A DNA stretch of 64,000 nucleotides from Candidatus Azobacteroides pseudotrichonymphae (GCA_002091395.1 AP017913.1:60520-124519), one strand, 5' to 3'; counted from the stretch's first letter, positions 16,295 to 27,018 are shown. The notes: generated from the letters alone by a model not told the origin. Translations and numbers: made by a program.

Positions 16295-19075
16295 ATGAAA
16301 TTGTTTTTATTAGATGCTTATGCAATAATTTATCGTGCTTATTATGCTTTTATTAGAGTGCCACGTTTAAATTATGATGGGTTTGATACATCGGCTATTT
16401 TTGGTTTTGTTAATACATTGGAAAAAATTTTAAAAAATGAAAATCCTACTCATATTTGTGTTGTATTTGATCCAATAGGACCAACATTTCGTCATAAAGC
16501 TTATAAAAATTATAAGTCTAAACGAGAAAAAACTCCAGAAATTATAAAATATTCCGTACCAATTATCAAAAAAATCATTTCGGCATATCGTATTCCAATT
16601 TTGGAAATTTCGAATTATGAAGCAGATGATGTAATAGGAACAATTGCTAAGAAAATTTCTAAAGACTACAAAATTTTTATTATTACTCAAGATAAAGATT
16701 ATGTTCAACTAGTAGATGAGCATATTTTTATTTACAAACTTAAACGGATGAAAGAAGAATTTGAAATTTTAGGGAAAAAAGAAATCATGATAAAGTATGG
16801 ATTTGTTAATCCACTACAAATGATTGATTTTCTTGCTTTGATGGGAGATTATTCAGATAATATTCCTGGTTGTCCTGGAATAGGAAAAGTAACTGCTAAA
16901 AAGCTAATTGCCAAATTTGGTGATGTAGAGAATTTATTGAAAAATGTTGATCTTTTGCGCAAATCACTAAAAACAAAAATTGAAAATAATAAGGAAGTGA
17001 TACTTTTTTCTAAATTTTTAGCAACAATAAAAACTGATGTTCCTATTGATTTTAATGAAAACGATCTAAAAAGAAAAAAAATAAATGAACCAGTGTTGCA
17101 AAGTATTTTTGAAAAATTAGAATTTCGGCAATTATCTTCAAGAATTTTTTCTAAAAAAAATAGATATTTATATGAAAAAGAACAAGGTTCAATATTTTTA
17201 CCTTCATCAAGAGCTGCTAATTTTAATAATTATAGTACTGATTTAAATATATCAAATTTTAATAGCTTTGATAATATTTATCATAAGTATTATCTACTTG
17301 ATAAAAAATCTGATATAAGTAGTTTAATAACTAAAATTAGGGTTCAAAATTTTTTTGCTTTTGATATAAAATCATATAGAGTAAACTCTATATATGATGA
17401 ATTGTTTGGATTATCAATTTCATTACAAGAAGGAGAAGCATTTTTTATACAAATAAAAAAAAATAATAATGAATATGTACAGCAAATTTCCAAATTACTA
17501 AAAGAAATTTTAGAAAGTAAATCTATTTTGAAAGTAGGACAAAATTTAAAGTTTTGCATGAACGTTTTGAAAAAATATGGAATACGTATAAGTAATCCAA
17601 TATTTGATACTTTGATAGCTCATTATTTAATCAATCCAGAGTATCAACATGATTTAGGTTCATTATCAAAGACTTACCTTAATTACAAAATTATTAATAC
17701 AGAAAAATTGATTAATAATAATGATTTGAAAAATCAAGTTTATGGAAATGAAAAGAATTTAGATTTTTTAGTGAACTATGCTTGTGAAAGCGCAGATATT
17801 ATACTTAGATTAAAAAATATTTTTGAGCCAATGATATATAAAAATAGCTTTGAAAAACTATTTTATAAAATTGAAATGCCTTTAATATCAATTTTATCAG
17901 AAATGGAAGAGTTTGGTGTAGGGTTAGACATTATTGTTCTAAAAAATTCTTCTATAGTTTTAAAAAATCATTTAAAAGATATAGAAAGTAAAATATTTCA
18001 AATATCTAAAAAAGAATTTAACATAAGTTCTCCCAGAATAGTAGGAGAAATTTTATTCAATCGTATGAAAATAATTAAAAATCCTAGAAAAACTAAATTA
18101 GGACAGTATATTACTAGTGAAAATATTTTAGAAAAATTAAAAAATAAGTATCCAATTGTTGAAAAAATATTAAGATACAGAAAAATAAAAAAAATACTTA
18201 CAAATTACGTAGATGTTTTACCTAGTTTGGTCGATCAAACAGATAAGAAAATTCATACAACTTATAATCAAGCGACTACAGCAACTGGACGGTTAAGTTC
18301 TACTAATCCTAATCTTCAAAATATTCCTATTAAAGATAATTACGGAAAGGAAATTAGGCGAGCATTTGTTTCTGATAATGATTGTTTGTTTTTATCTGTT
18401 GATTATTCTCAAATAGAATTGAGAATAGTTGCACATCTTAGTGATGATAAAAATATGTTAAAAGCTTTTCAATGCAACCAAGACATACACTTAGCAACAG
18501 CAGCTAATATTTTTAATATTCCATTATCTGAAGTAACTAATGATATGAGAAGAAAAGCTAAAATAGCCAACTTCAGTATTATTTATGGAATATCTACTTT
18601 CGGATTATCAGAACAATTACAAATTTCATTTTCTGAAGCAAAAAAATTTATAAATGATTATTTTATAACTTTTCCTGACGTTAAGGATTATATTGATAGA
18701 AGTATTAATATCGCAAGAAAAAATGGTTATGCAGAAACAATTTTTCATCGCAAACGATTTTTACCAAATATCAATTCACAAAATGCTATTGTGAGAAAGT
18801 ATGCTGAAAGAAATGCTATTAATACTCCTGTTCAAGGCTCAGCAGCTGACATTATTAAAATTGCCATGAACAAAATTTATAAACGATTCAAAAATGAAAA
18901 ATTAAGATCTAAAATGATTATGCAGGTACATGATGAATTGAATTTCAATGTTTCTATTGATGAATTAGATAAAGTAAAACAAATTGTTATTTATGAAATG
19001 GAACATGTTATTCGTTTAAAAGCCCCACTTGTAATAGAGTATGGAATTGGAAAAAATTGGTTAGAAGCACATTAG
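16295..19075 (+). CDS. polA: DNA polymerase I with apparently inactive proofreading domain
   Basis: Repair and Okazaki-fragment polymerase, 926 residues, full length. The 5' nuclease domain (about 1-290) keeps its acidic residues (LDAYAIIYR, YEADDVIG, TQDKDYVQ, GDYSDNIPG). The polymerase domain (about 530-926) keeps motif A (VDYSQIELR), motif B (RRKAKIANFSIIYG) and motif C (QVHDEL). The central 3'-5' exonuclease domain keeps its fold-like sequence but not its ligands. E. coli DTE is here DIK (357-359), NLKYD is NLKFC (421), and the YxxxD aspartate is Ser499. Only one of four metal-binding acids remains, so proofreading is probably lost. Divergent from the polyprenyl synthase gene across 93 bp. 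Confidence 0.97.
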   Translation: MKLFLLDAYAIIYRAYYAFIRVPRLNYDGFDTSAIFGFVNTLEKILKNENPTHICVVFDPIGPTFRHKAYKNYKSKREKTPEIIKYSVPIIKKIISAYRIPILEISNYEADDVIGTIAKKISKDYKIFIITQDKDYVQLVDEHIFIYKLKRMKEEFEILGKKEIMIKYGFVNPLQMIDFLALMGDYSDNIPGCPGIGKVTAKKLIAKFGDVENLLKNVDLLRKSLKTKIENNKEVILFSKFLATIKTDVPIDFNENDLKRKKINEPVLQSIFEKLEFRQLSSRIFSKKNRYLYEKEQGSIFLPSSRAANFNNYSTDLNISNFNSFDNIYHKYYLLDKKSDISSLITKIRVQNFFAFDIKSYRVNSIYDELFGLSISLQEGEAFFIQIKKNNNEYVQQISKLLKEILESKSILKVGQNLKFCMNVLKKYGIRISNPIFDTLIAHYLINPEYQHDLGSLSKTYLNYKIINTEKLINNNDLKNQVYGNEKNLDFLVNYACESADIILRLKNIFEPMIYKNSFEKLFYKIEMPLISILSEMEEFGVGLDIIVLKNSSIVLKNHLKDIESKIFQISKKEFNISSPRIVGEILFNRMKIIKNPRKTKLGQYITSENILEKLKNKYPIVEKILRYRKIKKILTNYVDVLPSLVDQTDKKIHTTYNQATTATGRLSSTNPNLQNIPIKDNYGKEIRRAFVSDNDCLFLSVDYSQIELRIVAHLSDDKNMLKAFQCNQDIHLATAANIFNIPLSEVTNDMRRKAKIANFSIIYGISTFGLSEQLQISFSEAKKFINDYFITFPDVKDYIDRSINIARKNGYAETIFHRKRFLPNINSQNAIVRKYAERNAINTPVQGSAADIIKIAMNKIYKRFKNEKLRSKMIMQVHDELNFNVSIDELDKVKQIVIYEMEHVIRLKAPLVIEYGIGKNWLEAH

Positions 19076-19700
19076 TATGGCATTGAATTGTTATATTTTT
19101 ATGCTTGTTTTAGATTTTTTCTTATTGCTAATATATTTATGTATTACGTATTAATGATTTTTGTCTAAAAAGCTTTTTTACATAAAAAATTTATATGTTT
19201 CTTTTGAAGAGAAAAATGCATTTACTAAATCAACGATTTTTTGTTTCTGGATAACAGAAACAAATTAATATTTTTTAAAAATCTTACTATAGAAAATATA
19301 ATTAGTTCACTGAAAATGATAGTTATTTATATTAAATACATAAAAAATTATTTTTAAAGTATAATTAAAATTTTTTGATGTAGTTATTTTTTTTGAAATC
19401 ATTTATTGTAATATTTGTTGACAGTGTCAAAATTAATTTTTTTGCGAAAAAGTGAATAGTTATAGTAACTAAATATTTTAACTTATACTAATTATTTAGT
19501 TCTATTTGCTATAAGATGTATAATGAAATAGCTTTATTAGAAAATAATAATGTTCTCAGAAATACCATGAGTAAAAAATATAAATTTTTACATTAATCTT
19601 ATATTTATTATACGTAAACGTACGTCTGTTTCATAAAATTATAAGTTGTAAAAATCATAAAGTAAATCATAAATAAAATATAAAATTATGAGTATGCTTA
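19076..19700. other. Gene-poor spacer downstream of polA
   Basis: About 625 bp, strongly AT-rich, no ORF longer than about 30 codons worth calling. A small open frame of 26 codons (about 19516-19596, +) shows no recognisable similarity. Contains one hairpin (19240-19264, listed separately). Probably eroded DNA. Confidence 0.5.
19240..19264 (+). terminator. Hairpin downstream of polA
   Basis: Perfect 10 bp inverted repeat, arms 19240-19249 and 19255-19264, loop gataa, flanked by T- and A-rich DNA. It is about 165 bp after the polA stop. A plausible intrinsic terminator, but the distance is large and there is no long U-tract. Confidence 0.4.
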
Positions 19701-20027
19701 TTAGCATAAAGATTTAGAAGAGTTTATATGTTCTTCACGTTTTTTTTTCCTAATAAAAAAAATTGTATCATCAAGACAATCCATGAATTTACCAAAATCC
19801 TCTTGGTATAGAAATAGTTTTTGTTTTTCAAAACGAAAACTATTTGTTTCAGAATTTTCTATAATTTTTTTGCTTTCAGTTAATGTTAGAAACAGATCAC
19901 CTCTGCGAGTTCGTCTCACATCAATGTAATAAATTCGTTTGCCAGCTGGAACTACTCTTGAAAAGATAATATTATCGCTATAAATTTCATTTTTTTTTTC
20001 TTTGTCTGAACTATTATTTTGTGTCAT
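19701..20027 (-). CDS. DUF3276 / PUR-alpha-like protein
   Basis: Small protein of about 108 residues of the DUF3276 family, common in Bacteroidota and related to PUR-alpha nucleic-acid-binding proteins. The diagnostic core is FSRVVPAGKRIYYIDVR followed by RRGDLFLTLTESKK. The C-terminus is basic. I chose the ATG at 20027 (MTQNNSSDKEKK); the frame also extends to a TTG at 20060. It starts about 36 bp after the mdh stop on the same strand, so it may be co-transcribed. Nucleic-acid binding is inferred from the family only. Confidence 0.85.
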   Translation of the reverse strand: MTQNNSSDKEKKNEIYSDNIIFSRVVPAGKRIYYIDVRRTRRGDLFLTLTESKKIIENSETNSFRFEKQKLFLYQEDFGKFMDCLDDTIFFIRKKKREEHINSSKSLC

Positions 20028-20063
20028 TATTTCAATATTTTTGTATACTATTTGTAACAATAT

Positions 20064-21005
20064 TTAAAAAACATTTATATTTTTCAGTATGTTGTTTGTA
20101 TTTCGAACTGTTTCTGAACTATTATTAAATAATTCGGTTTCATCTACATTTAGTTTGATATCTATTATGCTTTCAACACCATAACGGCCAATTATAGAAG
20201 GTACTCCAATACAAATATCTTTTTGTTTGTACTCTCCATCCAAATAAACACATGAAGGAATTATACGTTTGTAATTTTTTATTATAGATTCAACTAAATA
20301 TGCTGCTGATGCTCCTGGAGCATACCATGCAGATGTTCCCAACAATTTAGTTAACGTAGCACCTCCATTCATTGTGTCAATAACCACCTTGTCTAAAATA
20401 ATAGAAGGTAGTAATTTGTTGACGGGAATTCCATTGTAAGTAGCGAAACGCTTTAATGGAATCATTGTAGTATCACCATGTCCGCCAATAACCATGCCAT
20501 CTATTTGTGAAGGATTAGCTTTTAAAGCAATTTTTAAAAAGTACTTAAAACGAGAACTATCTAGAATTCCACCCATACCTATTATTCTATTTTTTTTTAG
20601 CCCTGTACACTTCAGTGTGAGGTACGTCATCGTATCCATTGGATTAGAAATAATAACAAATATAGTATTAGGAGAATGAACTAAACATCTGGTAACAACA
20701 TCTTTTACAATAACCGCGTTTGTACCTATTAATTCTTCTCTAGTCATACCTGGTTTTCGTGGAATTCCGGACGTAACAACTACTACATCTGAATCACATG
20801 TAGCTTCATAATCATTTGTTACTCCAATAATATTAGTTTCAAATCCTAATGTTTGTGCTGTTTGTAATATGTCAATTGCTTTTCCTTCAGCTATACCTTC
20901 TCGTATATCGACCAAAACTATCGTAGAAACGATTTTATTAAATGCAAGCACGTTAGCACAAGTAGCACCAACATTTCCTGCTCCAATTATTGTTACTTTT
21001 GTCAT
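20064..21005 (-). CDS. mdh: Malate dehydrogenase
   Basis: NAD-dependent interconversion of malate and oxaloacetate. 313 residues of the LDH-like MDH family. NAD-binding loop GAGNVGATCA (8-17), substrate-discriminating arginine in GIPRKPGMTREEL, IISNPMDTMTY, and the catalytic histidine in GGHGDTTM. The arginine in PRKPGM favours malate over lactate. Upstream neighbour on the same strand is the carboxynorspermidine dehydrogenase-like gene, 174 bp away. Confidence 0.95.
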   Translation of the reverse strand: MTKVTIIGAGNVGATCANVLAFNKIVSTIVLVDIREGIAEGKAIDILQTAQTLGFETNIIGVTNDYEATCDSDVVVVTSGIPRKPGMTREELIGTNAVIVKDVVTRCLVHSPNTIFVIISNPMDTMTYLTLKCTGLKKNRIIGMGGILDSSRFKYFLKIALKANPSQIDGMVIGGHGDTTMIPLKRFATYNGIPVNKLLPSIILDKVVIDTMNGGATLTKLLGTSAWYAPGASAAYLVESIIKNYKRIIPSCVYLDGEYKQKDICIGVPSIIGRYGVESIIDIKLNVDETELFNNSSETVRNTNNILKNINVF

Positions 21006-21179
21006 ATTTTTAAAAATTGTAAATCATTTATATAAACATATAAAATTACTTCAGTACAAGAAACAGGTATTTTATATTGTACAATACAAATAAATAATAA
21101 CGCACTTTTTGGTTGTCCCTATATACTGCAATCATTCAAGTATTAAAATTAATTGATGTAGTGAGCGCTATTTAACAAT

Positions 21180-22388
21180 TTATACTTCGATATCAATGTT
21201 GAATAATTCATTCCAAGTCAGACCATGTTTAGGAAGTTCTTTCATAAATGGATCTGGATCAAATTCTTCTACATTGAAAACACCTGATTTTCTCCAAATA
21301 TTTTTTGTTAATAAAATAGAAACAACAGATGCAGGTATCCCAGTGCTATAACTAATAGCTTGTACTCCCATTTTTTTATATGCATCTTGGTGTTTGCAAT
21401 TGCTGTAAATGTAATAAGTTTGTTCTTTTCCTTCTTTATTTAACCCTCTTATTCTACAACCTATGCTTATTTCTCCTGAGTAATTTTCACCTAATTGACT
21501 AGGATCCGGCAATATGGCTTTCAAAAATTGTATAGGAATAATTTCTATGCCATTGTACAAAACAGGATCTATACGAGACATACCAATATTTTTAATGATT
21601 CGTAGGTGAGTAATGTAATCTTGTTCAAAAGTCATCCAAAATCTAGCTCTTTTAAGAGTTGGAAAATGTTTAACAAGTGATTCTAATTCTTCATGATTAA
21701 TTATATACGATTCCTTTTTTCCTATGTTTGGATAATTTAGTATTTTATGAATCTCAAATGGTTTAGTAGTAATCCAATTTCCATTTTCCCAATATTTCCC
21801 TTTGTTTGTAATTTCTCGTATATTAATTTCAGAGTTAAAATTTGTTGCAAATGTTTTTCCATGATTTCCGGCATTGCAATCTACAATATCTAAATAGTAT
21901 ATTTTATCAAAATGATGTTTAGATGCATAAGCAGTAAATACATTTGTTACTCCAGGATCAAATCCACAACCCAATATAGCAGTTAATCCAGCACTCTCAA
22001 ATTTATCTTTGTAATCCCATTGCCACTTATATTCAAATTTAGCTTCATCCTTTGGTTCGTAGTTGGCTGTATCTATATAATCTACTTTGCATGCGATACA
22101 AGCATCCATAATGGCTAAGTCTTGATAAGGCAAGGCTGCATTAATCACTAGATTTGGGCAAAATCTTCTAAAAAGCTCTATCAACTCAGATGTATTATCA
22201 GCATTTACTTGTGCTGCTTCTATTTTTATGTCTTTGTATAGATTTTTAATAGAATTACTAATAGCATTGCATTTCGCAATAGAACGACTCGCAATCATTA
22301 TGTTACTAAAAATGTTGTTATATTTGGCAATATTTTTAGTGACAACTGCACCAACTCCCCCAGCTCCTATAATGAGTATCCTTGACAT
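21180..22388 (-). CDS. Saccharopine-dehydrogenase-family protein, probable carboxynorspermidine dehydrogenase
   Basis: 402 residues from the ATG at 22388 (MSRILIIGAGGVGAVV). An in-frame TTG 20 codons upstream would give an unlikely hydrophobic leader. The N-terminal Rossmann loop GAGGVGAVVTKN is followed by IASRSIAKCNAI, ILGCGFDPGVTNVF and NAGNHGKTFATNF, typical of the Lys1-like group that in Bacteroidota acts as carboxy(nor)spermidine dehydrogenase in polyamine synthesis. The decarboxylase partner (NspC) is not in the window. A true lysine-pathway saccharopine dehydrogenase is less likely. Divergent from pdxS. Confidence 0.82.
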   Translation of the reverse strand: MSRILIIGAGGVGAVVTKNIAKYNNIFSNIMIASRSIAKCNAISNSIKNLYKDIKIEAAQVNADNTSELIELFRRFCPNLVINAALPYQDLAIMDACIACKVDYIDTANYEPKDEAKFEYKWQWDYKDKFESAGLTAILGCGFDPGVTNVFTAYASKHHFDKIYYLDIVDCNAGNHGKTFATNFNSEINIREITNKGKYWENGNWITTKPFEIHKILNYPNIGKKESYIINHEELESLVKHFPTLKRARFWMTFEQDYITHLRIIKNIGMSRIDPVLYNGIEIIPIQFLKAILPDPSQLGENYSGEISIGCRIRGLNKEGKEQTYYIYSNCKHQDAYKKMGVQAISYSTGIPASVVSILLTKNIWRKSGVFNVEEFDPDPFMKELPKHGLTWNELFNIDIEV

Positions 22389-22563
22389 AAACGTCAACAC
22401 GAAATTTAAAAGTATGAATATACATAAAATGTTTTGTATTTCATACAAATATTCATACTTAATTTTAAGTACTTATTGTAAATGCGATTTATTTATCATA
22501 TTTTTATGAATTCGAATTCAATATTGTGGTATACTAAAATTAAATTTTTGCTTTGTGGAAATA

Positions 22564-23451
22564 ATGGGGAAAAGTACAGGTACATCTACTGTAAAAAGAG
22601 GTTTAGCAAAAATGCTAAAAGGTGGAGTGATTATGGATGTTGTTAATTCAGAACAAGCGAAAATTGCTGAAGAATCAGGTGCAGTGGCAGTTATGGCATT
22701 AGAGCGTGTTCCATACGATATTCGTCATCAAGGTGGCGTGGCACGTATGTCTGATCCTGAAATAATTATTAATATACAACAAGTTGTATCAATTCCTGTT
22801 ATGGCAAAAGCTAGAATTGGACATATTACAGAAGCACGTATACTAGAAGCATTAAATGTTGATTTTATTGATGAAAGTGAAGTTCTAACACCAGCTGATG
22901 AAATTTATCATATTCTAAAAAATGATTTTAAAGTACCTTTTGTATGTGGAGCATGTAATTTAGGTGAAGCATTAAGACGTATTGGCGAGGGCGCGTCTAT
23001 GATACGGACTAAAGGTGAGGCTGGTACAGGAGATATAGTTGAGGCTGTACGTCATATACGAAAAGTAAATGAAGATATTCTTAGGGTTATTAATGCTACT
23101 TACATGGAGTTAATGACAATAGCTAAGGAGCTTGGTGCTCCTTACGAATTAGTATTACAAGTAAAAAAGCTTGGGCATTTGCCAGTAGTTAATTTTGCTG
23201 CAGGAGGCGTTGCTACTCCTGCAGATGCTGCTTTAATGATGGAATTAGGGTGCGATGGAGTGTTTGTTGGATCTGGGATATTCAAGTCAGATAATCCGTT
23301 AAAACGAGCAAAAGCTATTGTGGAAGCAGTAGTTCATTACAAAGATGGATTTGTTCTTGCAGAAATTTCTAAGGGCTTGGGTGTGGCAATGAAAGGTCAG
23401 AGTATTGCAGAAATGAATGATGAAGTCAGATTAGCTAAACGTGGATGGTAA
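22564..23451 (+). CDS. pdxS: Pyridoxal 5'-phosphate synthase subunit PdxS (Pdx1)
   Basis: Synthase subunit of the ribose-5-phosphate-dependent vitamin B6 pathway: it joins a pentose phosphate, glyceraldehyde 3-phosphate and ammonia into PLP. 295 residues, near identical in length to the family. GGVIMDVVN, the first catalytic lysine in MAKARIGH, the second in RTKGEAGTG, and [17 protein letters not shown] are all present. I chose the ATG at 22564; a GTG at 22555 would add three residues. Forms an operon with pdxT. Confidence 0.97.
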   Translation: MGKSTGTSTVKRGLAKMLKGGVIMDVVNSEQAKIAEESGAVAVMALERVPYDIRHQGGVARMSDPEIIINIQQVVSIPVMAKARIGHITEARILEALNVDFIDESEVLTPADEIYHILKNDFKVPFVCGACNLGEALRRIGEGASMIRTKGEAGTGDIVEAVRHIRKVNEDILRVINATYMELMTIAKELGAPYELVLQVKKLGHLPVVNFAAGGVATPADAALMMELGCDGVFVGSGIFKSDNPLKRAKAIVEAVVHYKDGFVLAEISKGLGVAMKGQSIAEMNDEVRLAKRGW

Positions 23452-23456
23452 AAGTT

Positions 23457-24029
23457 ATGAAAATAGGAGTTTTAGCATTGCAAGGTGCAGTTAGTGAGCA
23501 TTGTAAAGTATTAAATAAATTGGGGCATGAGGCAATAAATATAGTATCTCAACATGATTTATTTGGAATAGATGGATTAATTATTCCTGGAGGTGAAAGT
23601 TCAACAATTGGGAATTTATTGGTAAGGTATTGCCTTTTAAATCCAATTATTGAATTAGGTCAGAATGGATTGCCAATTTTCGGAACTTGTGCAGGATTAA
23701 TTTTATTATCCAAGTATATTGAAAAAAGTAATCAGCATCGTTTGGGTCTAATGGATACTCATGTAATACGTAATGCTTTTGGAAGACAATTTTCTTGTTT
23801 TGAAGTAAACATGCCAATACCAATACTTGGTTCTATTCCGTACAATACTGTATTTATTCGTGCACCTTACATAGATAAGGTGCACGAAGGAGTGTCTGTA
23901 TTACTTAGTTATGAAAATAAAGTAATATTTGCTGAGCAAAACAATTTTCTTGTTACTGCATTTCATCCTGAACTTACTGATGATATGAGAATTCACGAGT
24001 ACTTTATACAAAAAGTTGTTAGTCGTTAA
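23457..24029 (+). CDS. pdxT: Pyridoxal 5'-phosphate synthase glutaminase subunit PdxT (Pdx2)
   Basis: Glutaminase feeding ammonia to PdxS. About 190 residues. N-terminus [24 protein letters not shown] oxyanion region, nucleophile Cys in GTCAGL, and the His-x-Glu of the triad in AFHPELTDD. The ATG at 23457 is 6 bp after the pdxS stop and fits the family start; an in-frame ATG at 23445 would overlap pdxS. The 3' end overlaps the convergent birA by 11 bp. Confidence 0.96.
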   Translation: MKIGVLALQGAVSEHCKVLNKLGHEAINIVSQHDLFGIDGLIIPGGESSTIGNLLVRYCLLNPIIELGQNGLPIFGTCAGLILLSKYIEKSNQHRLGLMDTHVIRNAFGRQFSCFEVNMPIPILGSIPYNTVFIRAPYIDKVHEGVSVLLSYENKVIFAEQNNFLVTAFHPELTDDMRIHEYFIQKVVSR

Positions 24030-24774
24030 TTTTTTGTATAAAATTTTTGACTAAAGATATATCTTTAGAATAGTATAGTCGATTTTCTTTTTTATCTGTT
24101 TTTAAATGAATTAATCCTTCTGCAGAAACTGATTGTATTGCTGCTTTAAAAAATCCGTTTGTATCTCTGTAAAGATGAAATTCATCTTTACAAAAAAGAG
24201 AATCATTGTAAACTCGTGAAATTAATTCATTTTGACAAAATTTTAATTTTTTATACCAATGGGCTACTCGTTCTATAATTTGTTTTAGTAGTATATCTGT
24301 ATTTACTTTAAAGCCTATTATTTGTTTTAAAGAAACTGGATTAGGAGCGTTACTTTCGAATGTTTGTTGGTTAACATTTACTCCAATACCAATAATGGAA
24401 TGTATAATTTTTCCGCAGATTACTTCATTTTCAATTAGTATTCCGGCAATTTTTTTATTTTTAAAGTAAATATCATTAGGCCATTTAATCGTAATTCCTT
24501 GTTTTATGTATACATTTAGTGCTTCTTTAATACCGATAGCAATAACTTTAGAAAGTAAAAAACATTGTTTAATTTGTAAAAATTTTGGATACAAAAGAAT
24601 ACTACATGTTATATTCTTATTTGCTTGTGATTCCCAAGAATTTCCAATTTGTCCACGTCCTAGAGTTTGTGATTCAGCAGTAATAATTGTCCATTCTTTC
24701 AAAACATAAATTTTTAGCAATTCTTTTAGAAGTTGATTGCTAGAATCAGTAGTTTTTATTTTGATAATATTCAT
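24019..24774 (-). CDS. birA: Biotin--protein ligase (no DNA-binding domain)
   Basis: Attaches biotin to carboxyl-carrier proteins through biotinyl-AMP. 251 residues from the ATG at 24774 ([16 protein letters not shown]); a TTG at 24789 lies five codons upstream. [12 protein letters not shown] is the nucleotide/biotin loop and [19 protein letters not shown] the conserved lysine motif. There is no N-terminal winged helix, so it cannot act as a repressor like E. coli BirA. Convergent with pdxT, 11 bp overlap. Assigned as ligase rather than lipoate ligase because of the KWPND motif. Confidence 0.9.
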   Translation of the reverse strand: MNIIKIKTTDSSNQLLKELLKIYVLKEWTIITAESQTLGRGQIGNSWESQANKNITCSILLYPKFLQIKQCFLLSKVIAIGIKEALNVYIKQGITIKWPNDIYFKNKKIAGILIENEVICGKIIHSIIGIGVNVNQQTFESNAPNPVSLKQIIGFKVNTDILLKQIIERVAHWYKKLKFCQNELISRVYNDSLFCKDEFHLYRDTNGFFKAAIQSVSAEGLIHLKTDKKENRLYYSKDISLVKNFIQKIND

Positions 24775-24829
24775 TTTTAAATTATTCAATGTAATATTGA
24801 GCTATTTTTTATTCTTTGATATGGTTTTA

Positions 24830-24860
24830 AATCAATAAAATTCTTTGAATTTTATTGATT
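24830..24860. repeat. Perfect inverted repeat in the birA/cysS divergent spacer
   Basis: 14 bp arms (24830-24843 and 24847-24860) with a 3 nt loop, very AT-rich. It sits between divergent genes, where no terminator is needed, so it could be an operator or simply one of this genome's many palindromes. Confidence 0.5.
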
Positions 24861-24896
24861 GCTTTTTAATGCATAATATTATAATTAGTGTTCAGT

Positions 24897-24930
24897 TTTG
24901 TTACGGTGTAAATGTATAATTTTATATTTG
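24897..24930 (+). promoter_or_regulatory. Candidate Bacteroidota-type promoter for cysS
   Basis: TTTG at 24897-24900 followed after 22 bp by TATATTTG at 24923-24930. This resembles the Bacteroidota sigma-ABfr consensus (TTTG, about 19-21 bp, TAnnTTTG). The cysS ATG is 54 bp downstream. Spacing is slightly long and such motifs are common in AT-rich DNA. Confidence 0.4.
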
Positions 24931-24983
24931 TTTAATATTGCTTTATTTTTGTTTTCAGTTTCAAAGATCAATTTTAATGATAG

Positions 24984-26450
24984 ATGTCTTTATTTATTTA
25001 TAATACATTAACAAAAAAAAAAGAATTGTTTATACCATTGTTGTTGAAACGTGTTGGTATATATGTTTGCGGTCCTACAGTATATGGTGATTCACATTTA
25101 GGACATGCTCGTTCTGCTATTGCTTTTGATACTTTATTCCGTTACCTAATGTACTTAGGTTACAAGGTGAGGTATGTTCGTAATGTTACTGATGTAGGAC
25201 ATTTAATGAATGATTCAGATTTAGAAAAAGATAAGATTGTTGAAAAAGCTCGATTAGAAAGTATAGAGCCAATGGAGGTAGTACAATATTACCTTAATAG
25301 GTACCACGAAATAATGAACGAATTAAATGTATTACCGCCAAGTATAGAACCTCATGCTAGTGGTCATATTATCGAACAAATACTGTTGTCAAAAGAAATT
25401 TTAGATAAAGGTTATGCTTATGAAAGCAATGGGTCGATTTATTTTGATGTAGAAAAATATAATAAAAAATATAGTTATGGAAAATTGTCTGGTCAAAATA
25501 TATCAGATTTGTTAAAATCTATTCAAAAATCAAATGTACAAAAAGAGAAGCGTAATATAATTGATTTTGCATTGTGGAAAAAAGCTTCTCAAAATCATAT
25601 TATGCGGTGGAAAAGTCCTTGGGGGGAAGGATTCCCTGGTTGGCATTTAGAATGTACTACTATGAGTAAAAAATATTTAGGAGATATATTTGATATTCAT
25701 GGTGGTGGTATGGATTTAATTTTTCCACACCATGAATGTGAAATTGCTCAGAATTTAGTATTAACCGGACATGAAGGGGCAAAATATTGGATGCACAATA
25801 ATATGATTACTATTAATGGGAAAAAAATGGGCAAATCATTTGGTAATTTTATTAGTTTAGAACATCTTTTCAATGGTTCACACCCATTATTGACTAAATC
25901 GTATACTCCTATGACAATTCGGTTTTTTATTGTACGATCACACTATAGAAGTGTAATTGACTTTAGTAATCGAGATTTAGAATCATCTGAAAAAGAACTT
26001 TCTCGACTTTTAGAGGCTAGTAATAATATAAAAAAACTGAAAGTAAAAACAGAAAATTCTAAAATGAACATTGAAAATTTGAGAAACAAGGCTATTGAAG
26101 CTATGGATGATGATTTAAATACTCCTGTTGTTATTTCTTGTCTTTTTGATGCTGCTAAGCTAATTAATTTGGCTTTAATAGAACAAATAAAATTGACTTC
26201 TGAAAATATTCAACAACTGAATGATTTATTCCAATTGTTTTTATTCAATCTATTAGGGATTAAAGATGATTTTTACAAAAAAAATTTCTTATCACCTTTT
26301 GGTGGAGCAATAGATTTGCTTTTACAAATACGTATGCAAGCAAAACAAAGAAAAGATTGGATAACATCTGATTTTATTCGTTATAAATTGATAGAACTTG
26401 GGTTTGAAATTAGAGACACAAAAAATGGTGTTGAATGGGAATTGAAATGA
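24984..26450 (+). CDS. cysS: Cysteinyl-tRNA synthetase
   Basis: Charges tRNA-Cys. 488 residues, normal length. Class I signature HLGH in [20 protein letters not shown]-type loop [10 protein letters not shown], zinc-site segments with Cys in [19 protein letters not shown] and [11 protein letters not shown]-terminal helical anticodon region is present. Downstream DNA is a long gene-poor region. Confidence 0.97.
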   Translation: MSLFIYNTLTKKKELFIPLLLKRVGIYVCGPTVYGDSHLGHARSAIAFDTLFRYLMYLGYKVRYVRNVTDVGHLMNDSDLEKDKIVEKARLESIEPMEVVQYYLNRYHEIMNELNVLPPSIEPHASGHIIEQILLSKEILDKGYAYESNGSIYFDVEKYNKKYSYGKLSGQNISDLLKSIQKSNVQKEKRNIIDFALWKKASQNHIMRWKSPWGEGFPGWHLECTTMSKKYLGDIFDIHGGGMDLIFPHHECEIAQNLVLTGHEGAKYWMHNNMITINGKKMGKSFGNFISLEHLFNGSHPLLTKSYTPMTIRFFIVRSHYRSVIDFSNRDLESSEKELSRLLEASNNIKKLKVKTENSKMNIENLRNKAIEAMDDDLNTPVVISCLFDAAKLINLALIEQIKLTSENIQQLNDLFQLFLFNLLGIKDDFYKKNFLSPFGGAIDLLLQIRMQAKQRKDWITSDFIRYKLIELGFEIRDTKNGVEWELK

Positions 26451-26584
26451 ACGAATGTTTTTAAACATATTGTTTCATTAGAAATAAGATTTGCTTTGTT
26501 ATTTTTTTTAATTAAATTGCTCCAAACGGTGGCTGATATATTATATGTCATTTTTAGTTTTTAATAAAATTTAAATTGCGATGG

Positions 26585-26625
26585 TTTTGATATCGATTCT
26601 TATTGATTAAGAATCGATATCAAAA
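26585..26625 (+). terminator. Perfect 16 bp hairpin downstream of cysS
   Basis: Arms 26585-26600 and 26610-26625, 9 nt loop. The stem begins with TTTT and ends with AAAA, so it could work as an intrinsic terminator in both directions. 135 bp after the cysS stop. Confidence 0.55.
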
Positions 26626-26923
26626 ATACTTATATTCAGTTTTTAGTTATGTAAGTAATGGTTGTACAATTTACAAATTAAATAATTGTAAGCATTTTGT
26701 AGTGAAATAAAATTTTAAAAAGCTTAAATATTATTTAAATACATTAAAATTGGAATTTTTAACTATGATTTTTTTATTTTATTTTTGATAATACATTACC
26801 AGTAGATTTTATGGTAATTCTGAATAGTAAATTTTGGTAAAAACTAATTAACTACTGTATGAATAAAAGAAATATTTTAGTATAGTAGTCGAGTTAATGA
26901 TAATTTTTTAATAAAATCTAGTG

Positions 26924-26950
26924 ATTAGATCGCTTTAAAAGCGATCTAAT
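26924..26950. repeat. Near-perfect palindrome upstream of tRNA-Phe
   Basis: 13 bp arms (26924-26936 and 26938-26950) around a single base, core gatcgc...gcgatc. It ends about 70 bp before the tRNA. May end upstream transcription or shape the tRNA promoter region. Confidence 0.5.
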
Positions 26951-27018
26951 GTTGTACTTATATGGTGAAATATAGTAATAGAATTTGCATTTCATATTAG
27001 TAATAATAACAATAATAT

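Larger units (their letters stand above)
26451..27018. other. Gene-poor spacer between cysS and tRNA-Phe
   Basis: About 570 bp without a credible ORF. Contains two perfect inverted repeats (26585-26625 and 26924-26950). Otherwise only AT-rich DNA. Confidence 0.6.

Noticed and set aside
22389..22448. N-terminal extension of the carboxynorspermidine dehydrogenase-like gene
   Set aside because: It would start with TTG and add a hydrophobic leader before a cytoplasmic Rossmann fold; ATG 22388 fits the family.
24019..24774. Considered as a bifunctional BirA repressor
   Set aside because: The N-terminal winged-helix domain is absent; only the ligase domains remain.
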